A stretch of 51,341 nt of DNA. Origin: Paenimyroides marinum (lineage in GTDB: Bacteria > Bacteroidota > Bacteroidia > Flavobacteriales > Flavobacteriaceae). The translations under genes and the position numbers were made by a program. The notes under the pieces are model-generated. The model worked only from the letters and a program-made list of their open reading frames with translations. It was not told where the DNA came from and did no database searches. Shown here piece after piece: positions 8,064-19,162 of the stretch (position 1 is the stretch's first letter; every line of letters starts with the position of its first letter). The stretch is taken from the NCBI RefSeq assembly GCF_900108395.1, contig NZ_FNXE01000023.1, forward strand, positions 1-51,341, read 5' to 3'.

Positions 8064-11000
8064 ATGAACGGATCAGTCAATCCTTTGAAATCCGGTATGC
8101 GGGTTTTATATTATACCGCACTGTTTGGCATGTTCTTCCAGTTGTTTGCATATCCCCTTTATGCGGCAGTAAGCTATTTTCCTTACGGTGTGCGTTCCAA
8201 TCATTACATCCCTTTTGTCAGACCCGACCAGTTTGAAGCTTCTGCGGCTCCTTATCCTGAAGAAGATACGGAGGCAGCACAAACAACAGCTGTTAAGGAG
8301 GCAGAAAAGGATGATGAGGGAAACATTTCAAAAAATCTCACCGAAGAAGCCTTTGAAATTTATTCTTCGGATAAGATGGGGATCATCGGTTACGGCAATC
8401 AAAGCAAGAGCGACGACCCTTCCGACAATATTTTCCATTTTTCAATCGATAAAAAGCAGCTTGCCGGAAAAGACCTTGTTTTAAGCTATGAGGTGTACGG
8501 TATTGAGAATGCTTCCGGTATTGCCCGGAGCATCAACGAGCATACGGCAACGGGCGGCTTCTACGTGCAAAAAAACACTTCGTGGAAAACAGTTAAAGAA
8601 ACCGTTGTTGCAGACCAGCTAAAAGACGGCGACAACCATCTGTTGTTTACCGCTTTTGAAACCGGCGGATCGGATTATAAAGTCCGCAACGTGAAATTAA
8701 CAGCAGCCACCGGTAAAGAAACACCTTCGGTATCCTTTGCCGATGGCAGCCTGCTATACGTTAAAGACGGGAAAGGGTATGTAAAAGGAACGGTGGCAGA
8801 AGCCTCCGCACAACTTTTTATCAATGATAAACAGGTACCGGTACGCAATTACGAATTTGAAACCGTACTGGATAGCGCATCGGATCTGCAATCGCTGGAT
8901 GTACGCCTGGTAAAATCGGGAAAAACCATCTACCGGCAGCAGCTTCCCGTAACTTCCAAAGAAGTGTCGGAAACGGTAGCTTATCAGTATCCGGAGCAGA
9001 TGATTCCGGTGCGTCAGGCAGAAAACGGGAATTACGGTTTTGCCCTTGCCGATGTGGACCTGAACATCACAAAGGAAATTTATGAGGGAGCCGACCGCAT
9101 TACGGTTCAGAAGCTGCGTACCATCGACGCGGCCCCGCTTGGTACAAACATCATCAACGTAACGGCAGGTACTGCCGCCTACCGGTTTTTACCTGATGGG
9201 GCAATCTTTAATGACCAGGCACAATTGACCATAAAATTTGATGACAAACTGCTTCCAAAGGGATATACCGCCAATGATGTAAAGATATTGTACTTCGACA
9301 TGGAGCAAAGACGCTGGCTGTCGGTAGCAACAGACACTATTTTACCGGCGGAAAACAAGATTGTGGGGCTTACCAACCATTTCACCGATTATATCGCGGG
9401 AATCATACAGGCACCGGAGTCACCGGAAACAAGCTCTTTCACGCCGACTTCCATCTCAGATATTAAAGTGGCAAACCCTACGGCGGGCATCGTACAGATA
9501 CAGCCGCCGACGGCCAACCAGAAAGGTGACGGTACGCTGGATTTCCCCATCACCGTTCCTGCAGGACGCAACGGCTTACAGCCTAATTTATCTGTTTCAT
9601 ACAACAACAACGGCAGCAGCGGCATCACAGGTTACGGATGGGACATTCCCATACCTTATATCTCGGTAGATACCAAATACGGTGTGCCGAAGTACGATAG
9701 TACCAAAGAAACCGAAAGTTATCTGTTTAACGGCGAAGAACTGATGCTGGTCAACGGCTCAAACCTTTACCTGCCGCACCGGCAGTCAAACACCATTAAC
9801 AGGCTAAGCGGTACGGCGACCTTTGTACCGAAGGTAGAGGGCTCGTTTTCAAAAATCCAACGGATAGGAAGCAGTCCGTCAACCTATACCTGGGTGGTAT
9901 GGGACAAGTCCGGCACGAAGTATTATTACGGACAAACAGCTAACCACAGGTTGAGTTCTGGTACCAACCCCAAAAATATAGGTAAATGGTACCTTTCTAA
10001 AGTTGAAGACAAAAACAAAAATTACATAGAATACGCTTATTCTATTAAAAACTACGGTACGAGTACGGGTAACTTGAGTGGGGGTGTCGAAATGCTTCCA
10101 TGGCGGATTAATTATACACGGCATCCTGATGTTAATGTAGGTTACACTACCACTAACCTTTATTATACCGTAATTTTCAATTATTCCAACAGCAGCCGTT
10201 CCGATGCCCATTTTAACTACCGCTATGGCTTTAAAGAAGTAAATGCTTCCAAACTGGACTATATCAAGGTAACCTGCGATAAAGAGATTCCTCCAGATGC
10301 AGGTTATCCCAGTATCTATTGTGATTACGATGTGGAATACCGTTTCAATTACGGTACCGGAGCGTTCGGTAAAACGCTTTTAAACAGCATTACCACGCGG
10401 AACATCCAAAAGGACGACAGCGGAAACACAACGGCAAGTGAAGACTATACCCATACGTTTGACTACTACAACGAGGTTGCGGGCGGTTCGCTGTTCGGTG
10501 AAGAAAAAAACATCAGCGTGGAAGATGACATTGCCGACGAGAAACATTCGGTGATCAGCTCCACCAAGGAAAGCTACAGTGCCACCGAGTTCAATATCGG
10601 AGCCGGATTATCGCCTATGCAGAACCCGCCGGCATGGTGGCCGTTCAGCTATGGCGGTACCATCAATTTTGCTTTTCCTTCGGGCGTATCCACATCCAGT
10701 TCGCCAACGATGCTGCTTCTGGATATCGACGGTGACGGATTGGATGACAAGGTGGTGAAGGTCGGCAACGACATCAAATACCATAAAAACCTTGGAGGCA
10801 TCGCGTTCAGCAGCCAGCTGTACAACGCCTACAACATCGGCGACCTGGGGCTTTTTGAAAACCAGACACAGACCGATCCCGTGATGTCGCTGAGCATCAT
10901 AGCGGGAAGCTTCAGTGCGTCCAAATCGCAGACCAACGGAAGGGCGCGTACTTTCTTTACCGATGTGAACAATGACGGGCTGGTGGATTTTGTTAAAGAC

Positions 11001-14000
11001 CGCATCGTTTATTTCAACCGCATAGACCCCAACTCGGACCGTCCCACTTTTACCGACAATAGTGCGCTGACACCCAACAGGATCTTTAAGGAAGGTGCTC
11101 CCGATCCTGATGTATCCGCACCGCTGCCCGACCTGAGCGTCGGCAACGACCTGATGGACGTGGTAAAGGTATGGGTAGCTCCCAGAGCAGGGGATGTGAA
11201 CATCAACGGTACCATTTCCAAAAACTTCGTGGCATCGCACAACGGGATCCGCTATTCCGTGGAACAAAGCGGAAGAACCGGAGGATTGCCTTTCTGGGAT
11301 CCGGGAATAGCCATACGGTTTAAAGACGAGGTCATTTCCCAAATTCCGTGGAACCCGTCGAACCCCGTATTAAGCCTTCCGATTCCCGTAAGCCCGTACA
11401 GTAAAAGCTACCTGATACAGCCTACCTTGCTGGTAACGGCAACGAAGAACACTTCTGCATCTACGCACGTGGAAAGAGGCGACCGCATCTATTTCCGGGT
11501 AAACAGCAGCCAGATCCCTACGGAATTAGTGGATGTCAGCTGGGATCCAACGGTTGAATATACGTCCGTTCCCCACAATCCTTCCACCTACAGCGAATCC
11601 TTTGTTCACGGGGATGTGCTGCCGCACCCTCTGACCATTGCCGAACCGGGGACGTATACCATCGGCTGGGCAGGACAGAACGTACCGCTTAACGAAAATG
11701 TGGATCTGAAGATACGAGCCTACCAGATTAAAGAAGATCCTGCCTATCCGGATCGTAAGGTACCTTTGGCAATCGGCACAGGTAATAATCCTTCGTACAA
11801 CAGTGTAGAAATATATAATGCCACCTTAAACGGGGCGTCGGGCAGCCTGCCGGGCGTTACATTGCCGATCAACGCATCGGGAGTCGACACTGAAAACCCC
11901 GATACCTATATTTATGTGGAGGTGGAAGCAGGTGCCAAATTCAGCCTGGAATGGAAAGACTTCGACCAGGCATTTATTCCAGTACTCAGAAAGACCAGCG
12001 TTTCACCAAACGTAAGCACATACGTCGTACCGCATTACGACATGCGTGAAAATGCGTTAACGGCTTATCCGGGATTGTCCTTCCCGTTCCCGTGGCCCGT
12101 AAAGATCAAGCACGATTTCCAGCTGGCTCAATGCCAGAATTTTGACGGGGTATGCAGGGAGCAATACATATACATGATCGCCCGCTATGAAAACGGCCAG
12201 CCGCTGCATACCGACAACGGCATGCAGGCGAAGTTCCGCTACCGGATCAACCCCGAGGGATTCGTTGAAGAAGTACGCCAGTTTGAAGGGGAAAACTTTG
12301 AATCTTCCCCCATAATCGGTGACCCTTTTTCAGAAATGCAGGTGGAACCGGGCAGGGAACTGTTCGTTGAATACACCACGGACGAATACGTGGTGGCATC
12401 TATTTTAAACCATTACCAGAACAACAACGACGATCTGATCAGTACCACGGCGATGGGCTTCGCTTCGGGGGGCAGTGCCTCTCCGGCAACGGGTGCCTCA
12501 CCGATGGGTGTACCGCTTCCTTCGGGACTGGTACGTGCAAATATCGCTACGGAAATGGCTCCGGCACTCGGTATGGGTACGCTCTACAAGAACTGGGGGC
12601 AGTTTGCCTACAAGGGTGCCGCTCCGGATGAGAACTTTACACCTATCGATGAACGTTATGCAAGCCGTGCGGCTATTGCGGGGGTATCCGACCTATCAAA
12701 GTTTGAAAACCCTACACAGGGGGAAAGAGATAATGCGGAAGCCTTAATGAACCTTGATCCGGCAGACATGGATTACGATGAAGACGAAGGCACCATTACC
12801 GCCGGGGGGAATCCGATTCCTGTCACTCCGGGGCAGATGGAAGCCATACGGCACTTTACCATGCTGGTTCCTGACCGTGCAATGGAAGCATGGAGCTCGC
12901 ACGAACGCCTGTATGTAAGGGAAGGGGAAATGAGCCCGTACCTGCGTTATTACAATGAAAACTACAACCCCATGCTTCCGATTCCGGCGCCTACGGGTAT
13001 CGGGCAGTACGGAGCGTTTTCCATCGTAAAGGAAAACACCTCGGAATCCAAATCCAAAGGATCGAGTATCAACTTCTACGGAGTCGGTTTTGGTACGACT
13101 ACCAGTAATGCGGTGTCACGCCAGTTGAACGATTTCAGGGACGTCAACGGTGACGGTTACCCCGATATCCTGGGCGACAAGATACAGCTGACCTCTTACC
13201 GGGGCGGGCTGACCTCTACCATACTTAACAAAAACCTGTTGGGTACCACCACCAGTGACGGTTCGGGAACGACCGCCGGCGGCTCTGATGCACATATTGT
13301 AGCCCTTGCCGACCCGGGAGGAAATTTCACCAAGGTACGTATAGGCAACAGTGCTACTTTTTCGGGCGGGCTGAACGCCAGCGGACAGATTTTCCAAACC
13401 TCCACGCGTCCCGAGAGCGTACTTGTGGATCTTAACGGGGACGGATTACCGGATCTGGTAAAAGCCGACAATGAAGTGGAGTTTAACGATGCCGCAAATT
13501 TTGTGGCATCTACGTGGGAAGGTTATACCGAACCCGGATTGACCAAGACGTACTCGCCGGGTAAATCTATAGGGTTTGGCGGAGGCTTTACCGAGTTTGT
13601 AGATCCCATTGTAATCGGACAAGACATTAATGCCAAAAGCTCTTCCAACCTCGACCTGTCTGTTGGTTTCAGCGATTCACGCAGCGCGACACACAGTGAA
13701 AAGGATTTTGTGGATTTCAACGGCGACGGGCTTCCTGACTATATCAGTGGCAACAGTATTCACTTTAACACGGGAACCTACCACCTTACAGGCAGCTATA
13801 ATTTACCGCGTATGTCGGAGTCTTCCGTGACTTCACAAGGTTTTGTGATAAATGCCTCTGTTCTGATTCCTATTACCATCGTTCCCCTTCAAATCATCGT
13901 CAAAGTTGGCGGCGGGGGCGGTAAAAGCTGGGGTACCAACTACAGCGAAGAAAACGTGAGCCTGCGCGATTTTGACGGCGACGGCTACGTGGACATCGTG

Positions 14001-17000
14001 GAATCGGCATCGGAAACACAGGTAAAAGTACGTTTTTCGAAAATCGGCCGTACCAACATGCTTAAAATGGTACACAACCCTACGGGATCGACCATAGAAA
14101 TGGATTACGCGACCAACAACGTGATTTCGGGGGAAGGTTTCGGGCCTACCTACAAAATGCCGTTTAAAAAATGGGTGTTGAGCAAGGTAACGGTCAACGA
14201 CGGTTTCCGTGGGGACGGTGCCGACGAGCAGAAATTCGCTTTTGAATACCAGAACGGACTGAAAGACCGCCGCGAACGCAAGTTCTTAGGTTTTGGTGAG
14301 GTAAAAACACACCAGCTTAAAGGGGACGACAATCCGGCAATTTACCGCACCGTGGTACAGAAATACCTGCTGGACGATATGCCTTCTTCGGAAATCTACC
14401 TTCCGGGAGACCATACCGACAGCCGCAAGTACCAGTACATCGGTAACCTGTTGAAGGAAGAAAGTACTTATGACGGTACACAGCGCCTTCTGAACAAGAC
14501 AGAATACGATTATGCGGTGTATTCCATCGGGGTTGAAGGATCGGAATACTATCAGACGGAGTTTCCGATAGGTTCTTTCAGTTACACCGATACCAGCCGC
14601 ATACTGCCTTTGGTAAAAAGTACCGTGGATTCGGTATTTCATTACAACGGAAACGGGGCATCGCCTTTTAAAGCAGATGTGCTGAAAACATTGTTTAAAG
14701 AATACGACAAATACGGGAATGTTACCCGTTATTACGACGATTTTGACGGCAACAACGTAGAGATAAGGTATGACGAAAAAAACACGGCATCGCAGTACAT
14801 CGTCAACATCCCGATACTGCACAACGTGAACAACGGGGAACGGTACAGTACTGCCGAAACAGATGGCGTAGGGAATATCATTACCATTAACCGCTTTAAA
14901 AACGGACCAACGGGCAGTGATGTGGCAACCACCGATATGGAGTACAACTCGCTGGGGCAGCTGACCAAGGTTACACAGCCCAAACCACAGATGAGTTCAA
15001 ACAACAGCGAACGCATGTTCTATGAATACACGTATGACGATACGTTTAAACTGTTTGTTACGGAAGTTACCGATGCCTACGGCTTTACGGGCAGTACGGA
15101 ATATGACCATTTCGGTATGCCGCTGAAACAGACCGACCTGAACGGTACGGAGTTCGAATATATTTATGACCCGTTACGCCGCGTTACACAGTTTAAAGGG
15201 CCGTATAACGATGAGTGGACGATTAAAAACGAGTATAAAAAAGACACGGCAACCGGTTTGCTGTACGCGGTTACCCAACACAATATAACCGACGAAACAG
15301 TTACGGGGGCAACACAGCAGGTGCTGCATACCTCGTCATTCGCGGACGGTCTGGGACGCATCATCCAGACGAAAAAGCAACTGGCTCCGGAAGACGATCC
15401 TAATTGCACCACACCGGGCAACGGCTACCGTTTCGCCACATCGGGCTTGCAGGTATATGACGTGTTCGGGCGTGTAGTAGAGAGCTTCCTCGGGCAGGAA
15501 GAACTGGACTGTACCGGGAACTTTATAACTGCATTGGAAACGTATACCCCGCTGACGCACACCACGCAGGAAAAAACAACTATTGCTTACGACGTGCGCG
15601 ACCGCGTACTGCAAAACCACGTACACGGGCTGAATGCCACTACCGAATACAAATACGGTTTTGAAGACGACGGGACGGGCAATGTACGTGCCTACGAACG
15701 GGTAACCCTTCCCGAAGGAAACGTATCGGTTACCTATAAAGACGAAAAAGGACGCGTACGCACGACCAAACAAATAGACAGCGGCATGCAGCTGCTTACC
15801 CAATACCGGTACGATATGCTGGGGCAGCTGGAAAAAGTGACCGATGCCGAGGGCAAGGAAACCTTATACGAATACGACAACTTCGGACAGAAAACAAAAA
15901 CAACCCATCCTGACAACGGCATTACGGAGTTTACCTATGATTTAACAGGCAAGCTTACCGCGAGTGCCAGCCAGAACCTGATTGCACAGGGACAGGAGAT
16001 AACCTATACCTACAACTTCAACCAGCTGGTAAACATTGCTTACCCGGCCTTTGTTGCCAACGGGCAGTCCTATCCGGGATATAATGTGGATTATAGTTAC
16101 GGCGGTGTGGGGGCACCGGATTTTGCCGCAGGCAGGATCACGCAGGTCAACGACCTTACAGGAAGAAAAACCTTCAAATACGGGGCATTAGGTGAAGTGC
16201 TGGAGGATACCCGCCAACTGACAGGTGCTACCGGAACCATGGAATTTACCACCGGTTACCGTTACGACAGCTGGGGACGCATCATGGAGATGACCTACCC
16301 CGATGGAGAACACCTGGAATATGGGTACAACAGCGCGGGGCAGCTGAAAAGTATTTTCAGTGACACGGAGAACCAGTGGTATTTAAAAGACGTTACTTAT
16401 ACGTTCTTTGAGCAGCCGGCGGAAATTACCTACGGTAACGACGTGGTGACCAAAAACGAATACGACATCACACAACGCGTGCGTGCCATGCAGCTGGACC
16501 GTCCGGATACCACCACCTTTATGCGGAACGTATATGCATATGACCGTAACCAGAACATTACCAATATTACCAACAGCATATCGCAGCACAACGTGTTGCA
16601 GATGGGCGGTACTTTTGATAAAAATTATACGTACGACGGCTTTAACCGTTTAAAAAATGCAAGCGGCACATGGCAGGGTTATAACGAACATCACGATTAT
16701 ACGCTGGCGATGGAGTACACCAATACCCACGGTATTAAAAATAAAAACCAGTTTCACGATGTTACAAGCACAGCCTTTACCGGTGAAAGCGAAAACTCGT
16801 ACGATGCGGTGTACCAATATACCGATACTGCCCACCCGCATGCGGTAAGCAGCATCGCCTACACGGGCATCGGTGGCACAACCAGTGCTTCGTCACAGTT
16901 TACCTACGATGCCAACGGAAACATGACGCATTACCAAAGCAGCTTCGGAAGTTTTAACGACCGGGAAATGATCTGGGACCAGCAAAACCGTTTACTGGCG

Positions 17001-19160
17001 GTGGTTGACGATAACGCAAGGGTAAGCCATTACATTTACGACCATGCGGGCGAACGCACCTTTAAGGCGGTGGGCACCGTGGCTACGGTAAGCATCGGCG
17101 GACAGGATATTTACAGCGTGCTCGATTTTGACCAGTACACCCTGTACCCTTCGGGATACATGGTAGTGGAACCGGCTAAAGGCGAGTATTCTAAACACTA
17201 TTACATCAACGGCAAACGTTTTGTAAGCCGTCTGGAAAACAATATCGACCAGTTTGCGGTTGGAACCGGGGCAAAAGGCGCATACGCGACCACGGCTGCC
17301 GAAACTACGGCAACGGAAAATACCGGCATGGACCTTGCCGGCATGGTGGGTGCACAGAACACCATCTACAGTATCGAAACACCGGGCAACGACCCTGACG
17401 ACTGCCAGCAGCAGCTGGATGATATTGTTACGCAATATCAAAACGGGGGTGCAACGGTGGCGCATTGCCTGAACGCTATCCAGGAGATCATAGACCGCTA
17501 TGGTGCTGACAGCCCGTGCGAAGCATTGGTGGAAGTGAACCAGTACGTGTGTACAGAAGTGGATCCGAACGATCCGGGCAATGTACCCGACGATCCGAAC
17601 GACCCCGTACTATCTCCGGGTGAAATGGAAGCAGCCGACTGTCTGACCGACCTGAACATCCTTATTGCCCATTTTGCCGCACAGATACAGAACGGCGAAG
17701 GTTCGGCGTTCTTTGAATGGTACCAGTGCATAGATGCCTGCATTGAACGCAATGATATAGTTGATAGCCAGGGATGTTGGGAACGCCTTACCGTTGGCAA
17801 CGGCGAATGGCCTGAAAGTTGTAACGCGTTCTATCGCGATTGTGATTGCGGCGACCAGCCGGTGATTTCAGAACTGCTGAAATGCCCTGCACTGGCAATG
17901 ATCTACATTGACACCCATTTGGCGGCAGATCTAAGCAACGCCTGTGCCGTGTTAAATTATGTGAAGGAAAACTTTAATTGCGTACCTTTACCTGAGGAGC
18001 CTGAACCGGATCCCGTAACACCGGGTGATATAAGCGACGATTGGATTGATGACGGCGGTAATACGGACGATCCTGATGACGATTACGACGAATACCAGCG
18101 TAAACCCATATGGTGGTACCATACCGACCATTTAGGAAGTTCAACTTATCTGACGGATAATTTCGGTAGACCTTCTCACTATTATGAGACATTACCGTTT
18201 GGTGAGATGATGGTGGAACACAACCAGAGTAAGTATTACAAATCACCATACCCAACTACAAACACAGGTAGTTACGACAATAAGTACAAATTCAATGGTA
18301 AGGAATTGGATGATGCCACAGGTATGTATTACTATGGTTCAAGGTATTACGATCCGAGAATTTCGATTTTTATTTCTGTGGATCCGTTAGCCGAGAAGTT
18401 TACAGGGTGGACACCATATCATTACGTGCATAATAACCCCGTGAATATGATTGACCCTACAGGGATGGAAGCAGACCACATAATAGTTAATGAAAACAAT
18501 GAAATTGTAGGTGGCGAAATGGATGGGGATTTAAATATCTACAGAGGGAAACAAGATGAAAACGGTAATTGGGTTAAAACTGACGAAGTTGTTGGTCAGC
18601 TTGTAAATGATTATCAAGGGTTCAGATATAATGAAAAAGGAGGTTTTGAGGGTTTTGCAGAAGGTGCAAAATTACATACAGGAAATGTTAAAGGATTTTG
18701 TAGTGGTAAAGGATTACTAACAAGCCTGAATAATCAGTTTGAAAAAGAGATTGAAGGACCTGGAGGTTATATTGCTGCTTTGGCTCAATTAGCAGTTGAT
18801 TCAAGAGGTCCTTCTGGTTTAGGTCCTTTAAAAGGATCAGGGAAATATGATATTAAAAATACTCTATTTGGAGGTAATTTTTATGATTTGTACCAATACG
18901 AAGATGGAACTTATATTACTCCAAGGAGTATGGGAAATATGTTATTTGGTGCAAATGCGAGAACTATTTTTAATAATAAAGTCAATGCTTTAGATAAGCA
19001 AAAATATGATAGTAAATGGTTTTATTCGTTCTTTATGCAGAAAGCAGGTGGATATAATACTCGAACAAATAATACCCAAGGAACTGGCGGATGGCCTTTT
19101 TATGGAGAACATCAAGGTTCAGGAACAAGTATATTTGAAGGATATTTTAAAGGTTTATAA
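8064..19160 (+). CDS. Giant SpvB / FG-GAP / Rhs-repeat polymorphic toxin (TcB-TcC-like shell)
   Basis: This 3698-residue protein starts with a hydrophobic export signal (about 12-36, ending PLYAAVS). A lectin-like beta domain lies at about 90-215. The SpvB domain starts at about 465 (PTANQKGDGTLDFPITVPAG, then LSVSYNNNGSSGITGYGWDI). FG-GAP/VCBS-like units lie at about 880 (LLDIDGDGLDD), 970, 1690, 1787, 1882 and 1967. YD/Rhs repeats run from about 2210 to 3000 (for example YEYDNFGQKTKTTHPDNG). A Cys-rich insert lies at about 3110-3340. The Rhs core is at about 3350-3469 (HTDHLGSSTYLTDNFGR, KFNGKELDDATGMYYYGSRY, FISVDPLAEKF, ending MIDPTGME). The last about 229 residues are the variable tip, the presumed toxin. 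Known Rhs and TcB-TcC proteins form a hollow shell holding the cleaved tip. No T9SS sorting domain is present at its own C-terminus. Tip function is not assigned: GKYDIKNT, then GNMLFGANA and a terminal PFYGEHQGSG ... GYFKGL vaguely recall type 44 polymorphic toxins, but I do not claim that. Confidence 0.92.
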   Translation: MNGSVNPLKSGMRVLYYTALFGMFFQLFAYPLYAAVSYFPYGVRSNHYIPFVRPDQFEASAAPYPEEDTEAAQTTAVKEAEKDDEGNISKNLTEEAFEIYSSDKMGIIGYGNQSKSDDPSDNIFHFSIDKKQLAGKDLVLSYEVYGIENASGIARSINEHTATGGFYVQKNTSWKTVKETVVADQLKDGDNHLLFTAFETGGSDYKVRNVKLTAATGKETPSVSFADGSLLYVKDGKGYVKGTVAEASAQLFINDKQVPVRNYEFETVLDSASDLQSLDVRLVKSGKTIYRQQLPVTSKEVSETVAYQYPEQMIPVRQAENGNYGFALADVDLNITKEIYEGADRITVQKLRTIDAAPLGTNIINVTAGTAAYRFLPDGAIFNDQAQLTIKFDDKLLPKGYTANDVKILYFDMEQRRWLSVATDTILPAENKIVGLTNHFTDYIAGIIQAPESPETSSFTPTSISDIKVANPTAGIVQIQPPTANQKGDGTLDFPITVPAGRNGLQPNLSVSYNNNGSSGITGYGWDIPIPYISVDTKYGVPKYDSTKETESYLFNGEELMLVNGSNLYLPHRQSNTINRLSGTATFVPKVEGSFSKIQRIGSSPSTYTWVVWDKSGTKYYYGQTANHRLSSGTNPKNIGKWYLSKVEDKNKNYIEYAYSIKNYGTSTGNLSGGVEMLPWRINYTRHPDVNVGYTTTNLYYTVIFNYSNSSRSDAHFNYRYGFKEVNASKLDYIKVTCDKEIPPDAGYPSIYCDYDVEYRFNYGTGAFGKTLLNSITTRNIQKDDSGNTTASEDYTHTFDYYNEVAGGSLFGEEKNISVEDDIADEKHSVISSTKESYSATEFNIGAGLSPMQNPPAWWPFSYGGTINFAFPSGVSTSSSPTMLLLDIDGDGLDDKVVKVGNDIKYHKNLGGIAFSSQLYNAYNIGDLGLFENQTQTDPVMSLSIIAGSFSASKSQTNGRARTFFTDVNNDGLVDFVKDRIVYFNRIDPNSDRPTFTDNSALTPNRIFKEGAPDPDVSAPLPDLSVGNDLMDVVKVWVAPRAGDVNINGTISKNFVASHNGIRYSVEQSGRTGGLPFWDPGIAIRFKDEVISQIPWNPSNPVLSLPIPVSPYSKSYLIQPTLLVTATKNTSASTHVERGDRIYFRVNSSQIPTELVDVSWDPTVEYTSVPHNPSTYSESFVHGDVLPHPLTIAEPGTYTIGWAGQNVPLNENVDLKIRAYQIKEDPAYPDRKVPLAIGTGNNPSYNSVEIYNATLNGASGSLPGVTLPINASGVDTENPDTYIYVEVEAGAKFSLEWKDFDQAFIPVLRKTSVSPNVSTYVVPHYDMRENALTAYPGLSFPFPWPVKIKHDFQLAQCQNFDGVCREQYIYMIARYENGQPLHTDNGMQAKFRYRINPEGFVEEVRQFEGENFESSPIIGDPFSEMQVEPGRELFVEYTTDEYVVASILNHYQNNNDDLISTTAMGFASGGSASPATGASPMGVPLPSGLVRANIATEMAPALGMGTLYKNWGQFAYKGAAPDENFTPIDERYASRAAIAGVSDLSKFENPTQGERDNAEALMNLDPADMDYDEDEGTITAGGNPIPVTPGQMEAIRHFTMLVPDRAMEAWSSHERLYVREGEMSPYLRYYNENYNPMLPIPAPTGIGQYGAFSIVKENTSESKSKGSSINFYGVGFGTTTSNAVSRQLNDFRDVNGDGYPDILGDKIQLTSYRGGLTSTILNKNLLGTTTSDGSGTTAGGSDAHIVALADPGGNFTKVRIGNSATFSGGLNASGQIFQTSTRPESVLVDLNGDGLPDLVKADNEVEFNDAANFVASTWEGYTEPGLTKTYSPGKSIGFGGGFTEFVDPIVIGQDINAKSSSNLDLSVGFSDSRSATHSEKDFVDFNGDGLPDYISGNSIHFNTGTYHLTGSYNLPRMSESSVTSQGFVINASVLIPITIVPLQIIVKVGGGGGKSWGTNYSEENVSLRDFDGDGYVDIVESASETQVKVRFSKIGRTNMLKMVHNPTGSTIEMDYATNNVISGEGFGPTYKMPFKKWVLSKVTVNDGFRGDGADEQKFAFEYQNGLKDRRERKFLGFGEVKTHQLKGDDNPAIYRTVVQKYLLDDMPSSEIYLPGDHTDSRKYQYIGNLLKEESTYDGTQRLLNKTEYDYAVYSIGVEGSEYYQTEFPIGSFSYTDTSRILPLVKSTVDSVFHYNGNGASPFKADVLKTLFKEYDKYGNVTRYYDDFDGNNVEIRYDEKNTASQYIVNIPILHNVNNGERYSTAETDGVGNIITINRFKNGPTGSDVATTDMEYNSLGQLTKVTQPKPQMSSNNSERMFYEYTYDDTFKLFVTEVTDAYGFTGSTEYDHFGMPLKQTDLNGTEFEYIYDPLRRVTQFKGPYNDEWTIKNEYKKDTATGLLYAVTQHNITDETVTGATQQVLHTSSFADGLGRIIQTKKQLAPEDDPNCTTPGNGYRFATSGLQVYDVFGRVVESFLGQEELDCTGNFITALETYTPLTHTTQEKTTIAYDVRDRVLQNHVHGLNATTEYKYGFEDDGTGNVRAYERVTLPEGNVSVTYKDEKGRVRTTKQIDSGMQLLTQYRYDMLGQLEKVTDAEGKETLYEYDNFGQKTKTTHPDNGITEFTYDLTGKLTASASQNLIAQGQEITYTYNFNQLVNIAYPAFVANGQSYPGYNVDYSYGGVGAPDFAAGRITQVNDLTGRKTFKYGALGEVLEDTRQLTGATGTMEFTTGYRYDSWGRIMEMTYPDGEHLEYGYNSAGQLKSIFSDTENQWYLKDVTYTFFEQPAEITYGNDVVTKNEYDITQRVRAMQLDRPDTTTFMRNVYAYDRNQNITNITNSISQHNVLQMGGTFDKNYTYDGFNRLKNASGTWQGYNEHHDYTLAMEYTNTHGIKNKNQFHDVTSTAFTGESENSYDAVYQYTDTAHPHAVSSIAYTGIGGTTSASSQFTYDANGNMTHYQSSFGSFNDREMIWDQQNRLLAVVDDNARVSHYIYDHAGERTFKAVGTVATVSIGGQDIYSVLDFDQYTLYPSGYMVVEPAKGEYSKHYYINGKRFVSRLENNIDQFAVGTGAKGAYATTAAETTATENTGMDLAGMVGAQNTIYSIETPGNDPDDCQQQLDDIVTQYQNGGATVAHCLNAIQEIIDRYGADSPCEALVEVNQYVCTEVDPNDPGNVPDDPNDPVLSPGEMEAADCLTDLNILIAHFAAQIQNGEGSAFFEWYQCIDACIERNDIVDSQGCWERLTVGNGEWPESCNAFYRDCDCGDQPVISELLKCPALAMIYIDTHLAADLSNACAVLNYVKENFNCVPLPEEPEPDPVTPGDISDDWIDDGGNTDDPDDDYDEYQRKPIWWYHTDHLGSSTYLTDNFGRPSHYYETLPFGEMMVEHNQSKYYKSPYPTTNTGSYDNKYKFNGKELDDATGMYYYGSRYYDPRISIFISVDPLAEKFTGWTPYHYVHNNPVNMIDPTGMEADHIIVNENNEIVGGEMDGDLNIYRGKQDENGNWVKTDEVVGQLVNDYQGFRYNEKGGFEGFAEGAKLHTGNVKGFCSGKGLLTSLNNQFEKEIEGPGGYIAALAQLAVDSRGPSGLGPLKGSGKYDIKNTLFGGNFYDLYQYEDGTYITPRSMGNMLFGANARTIFNNKVNALDKQKYDSKWFYSFFMQKAGGYNTRTNNTQGTGGWPFYGEHQGSGTSIFEGYFKGL

Positions 19161-19162
19161 TT

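Noticed and set aside
10608..11342. Long 244-codon open frame on the minus strand inside the Rhs gene, and many similar antisense frames from 9.2 to 17.8 kb
   Set aside because: They are shadows of the G+C-richer Rhs gene on the other strand, with low-complexity, family-free translations and no start signals.
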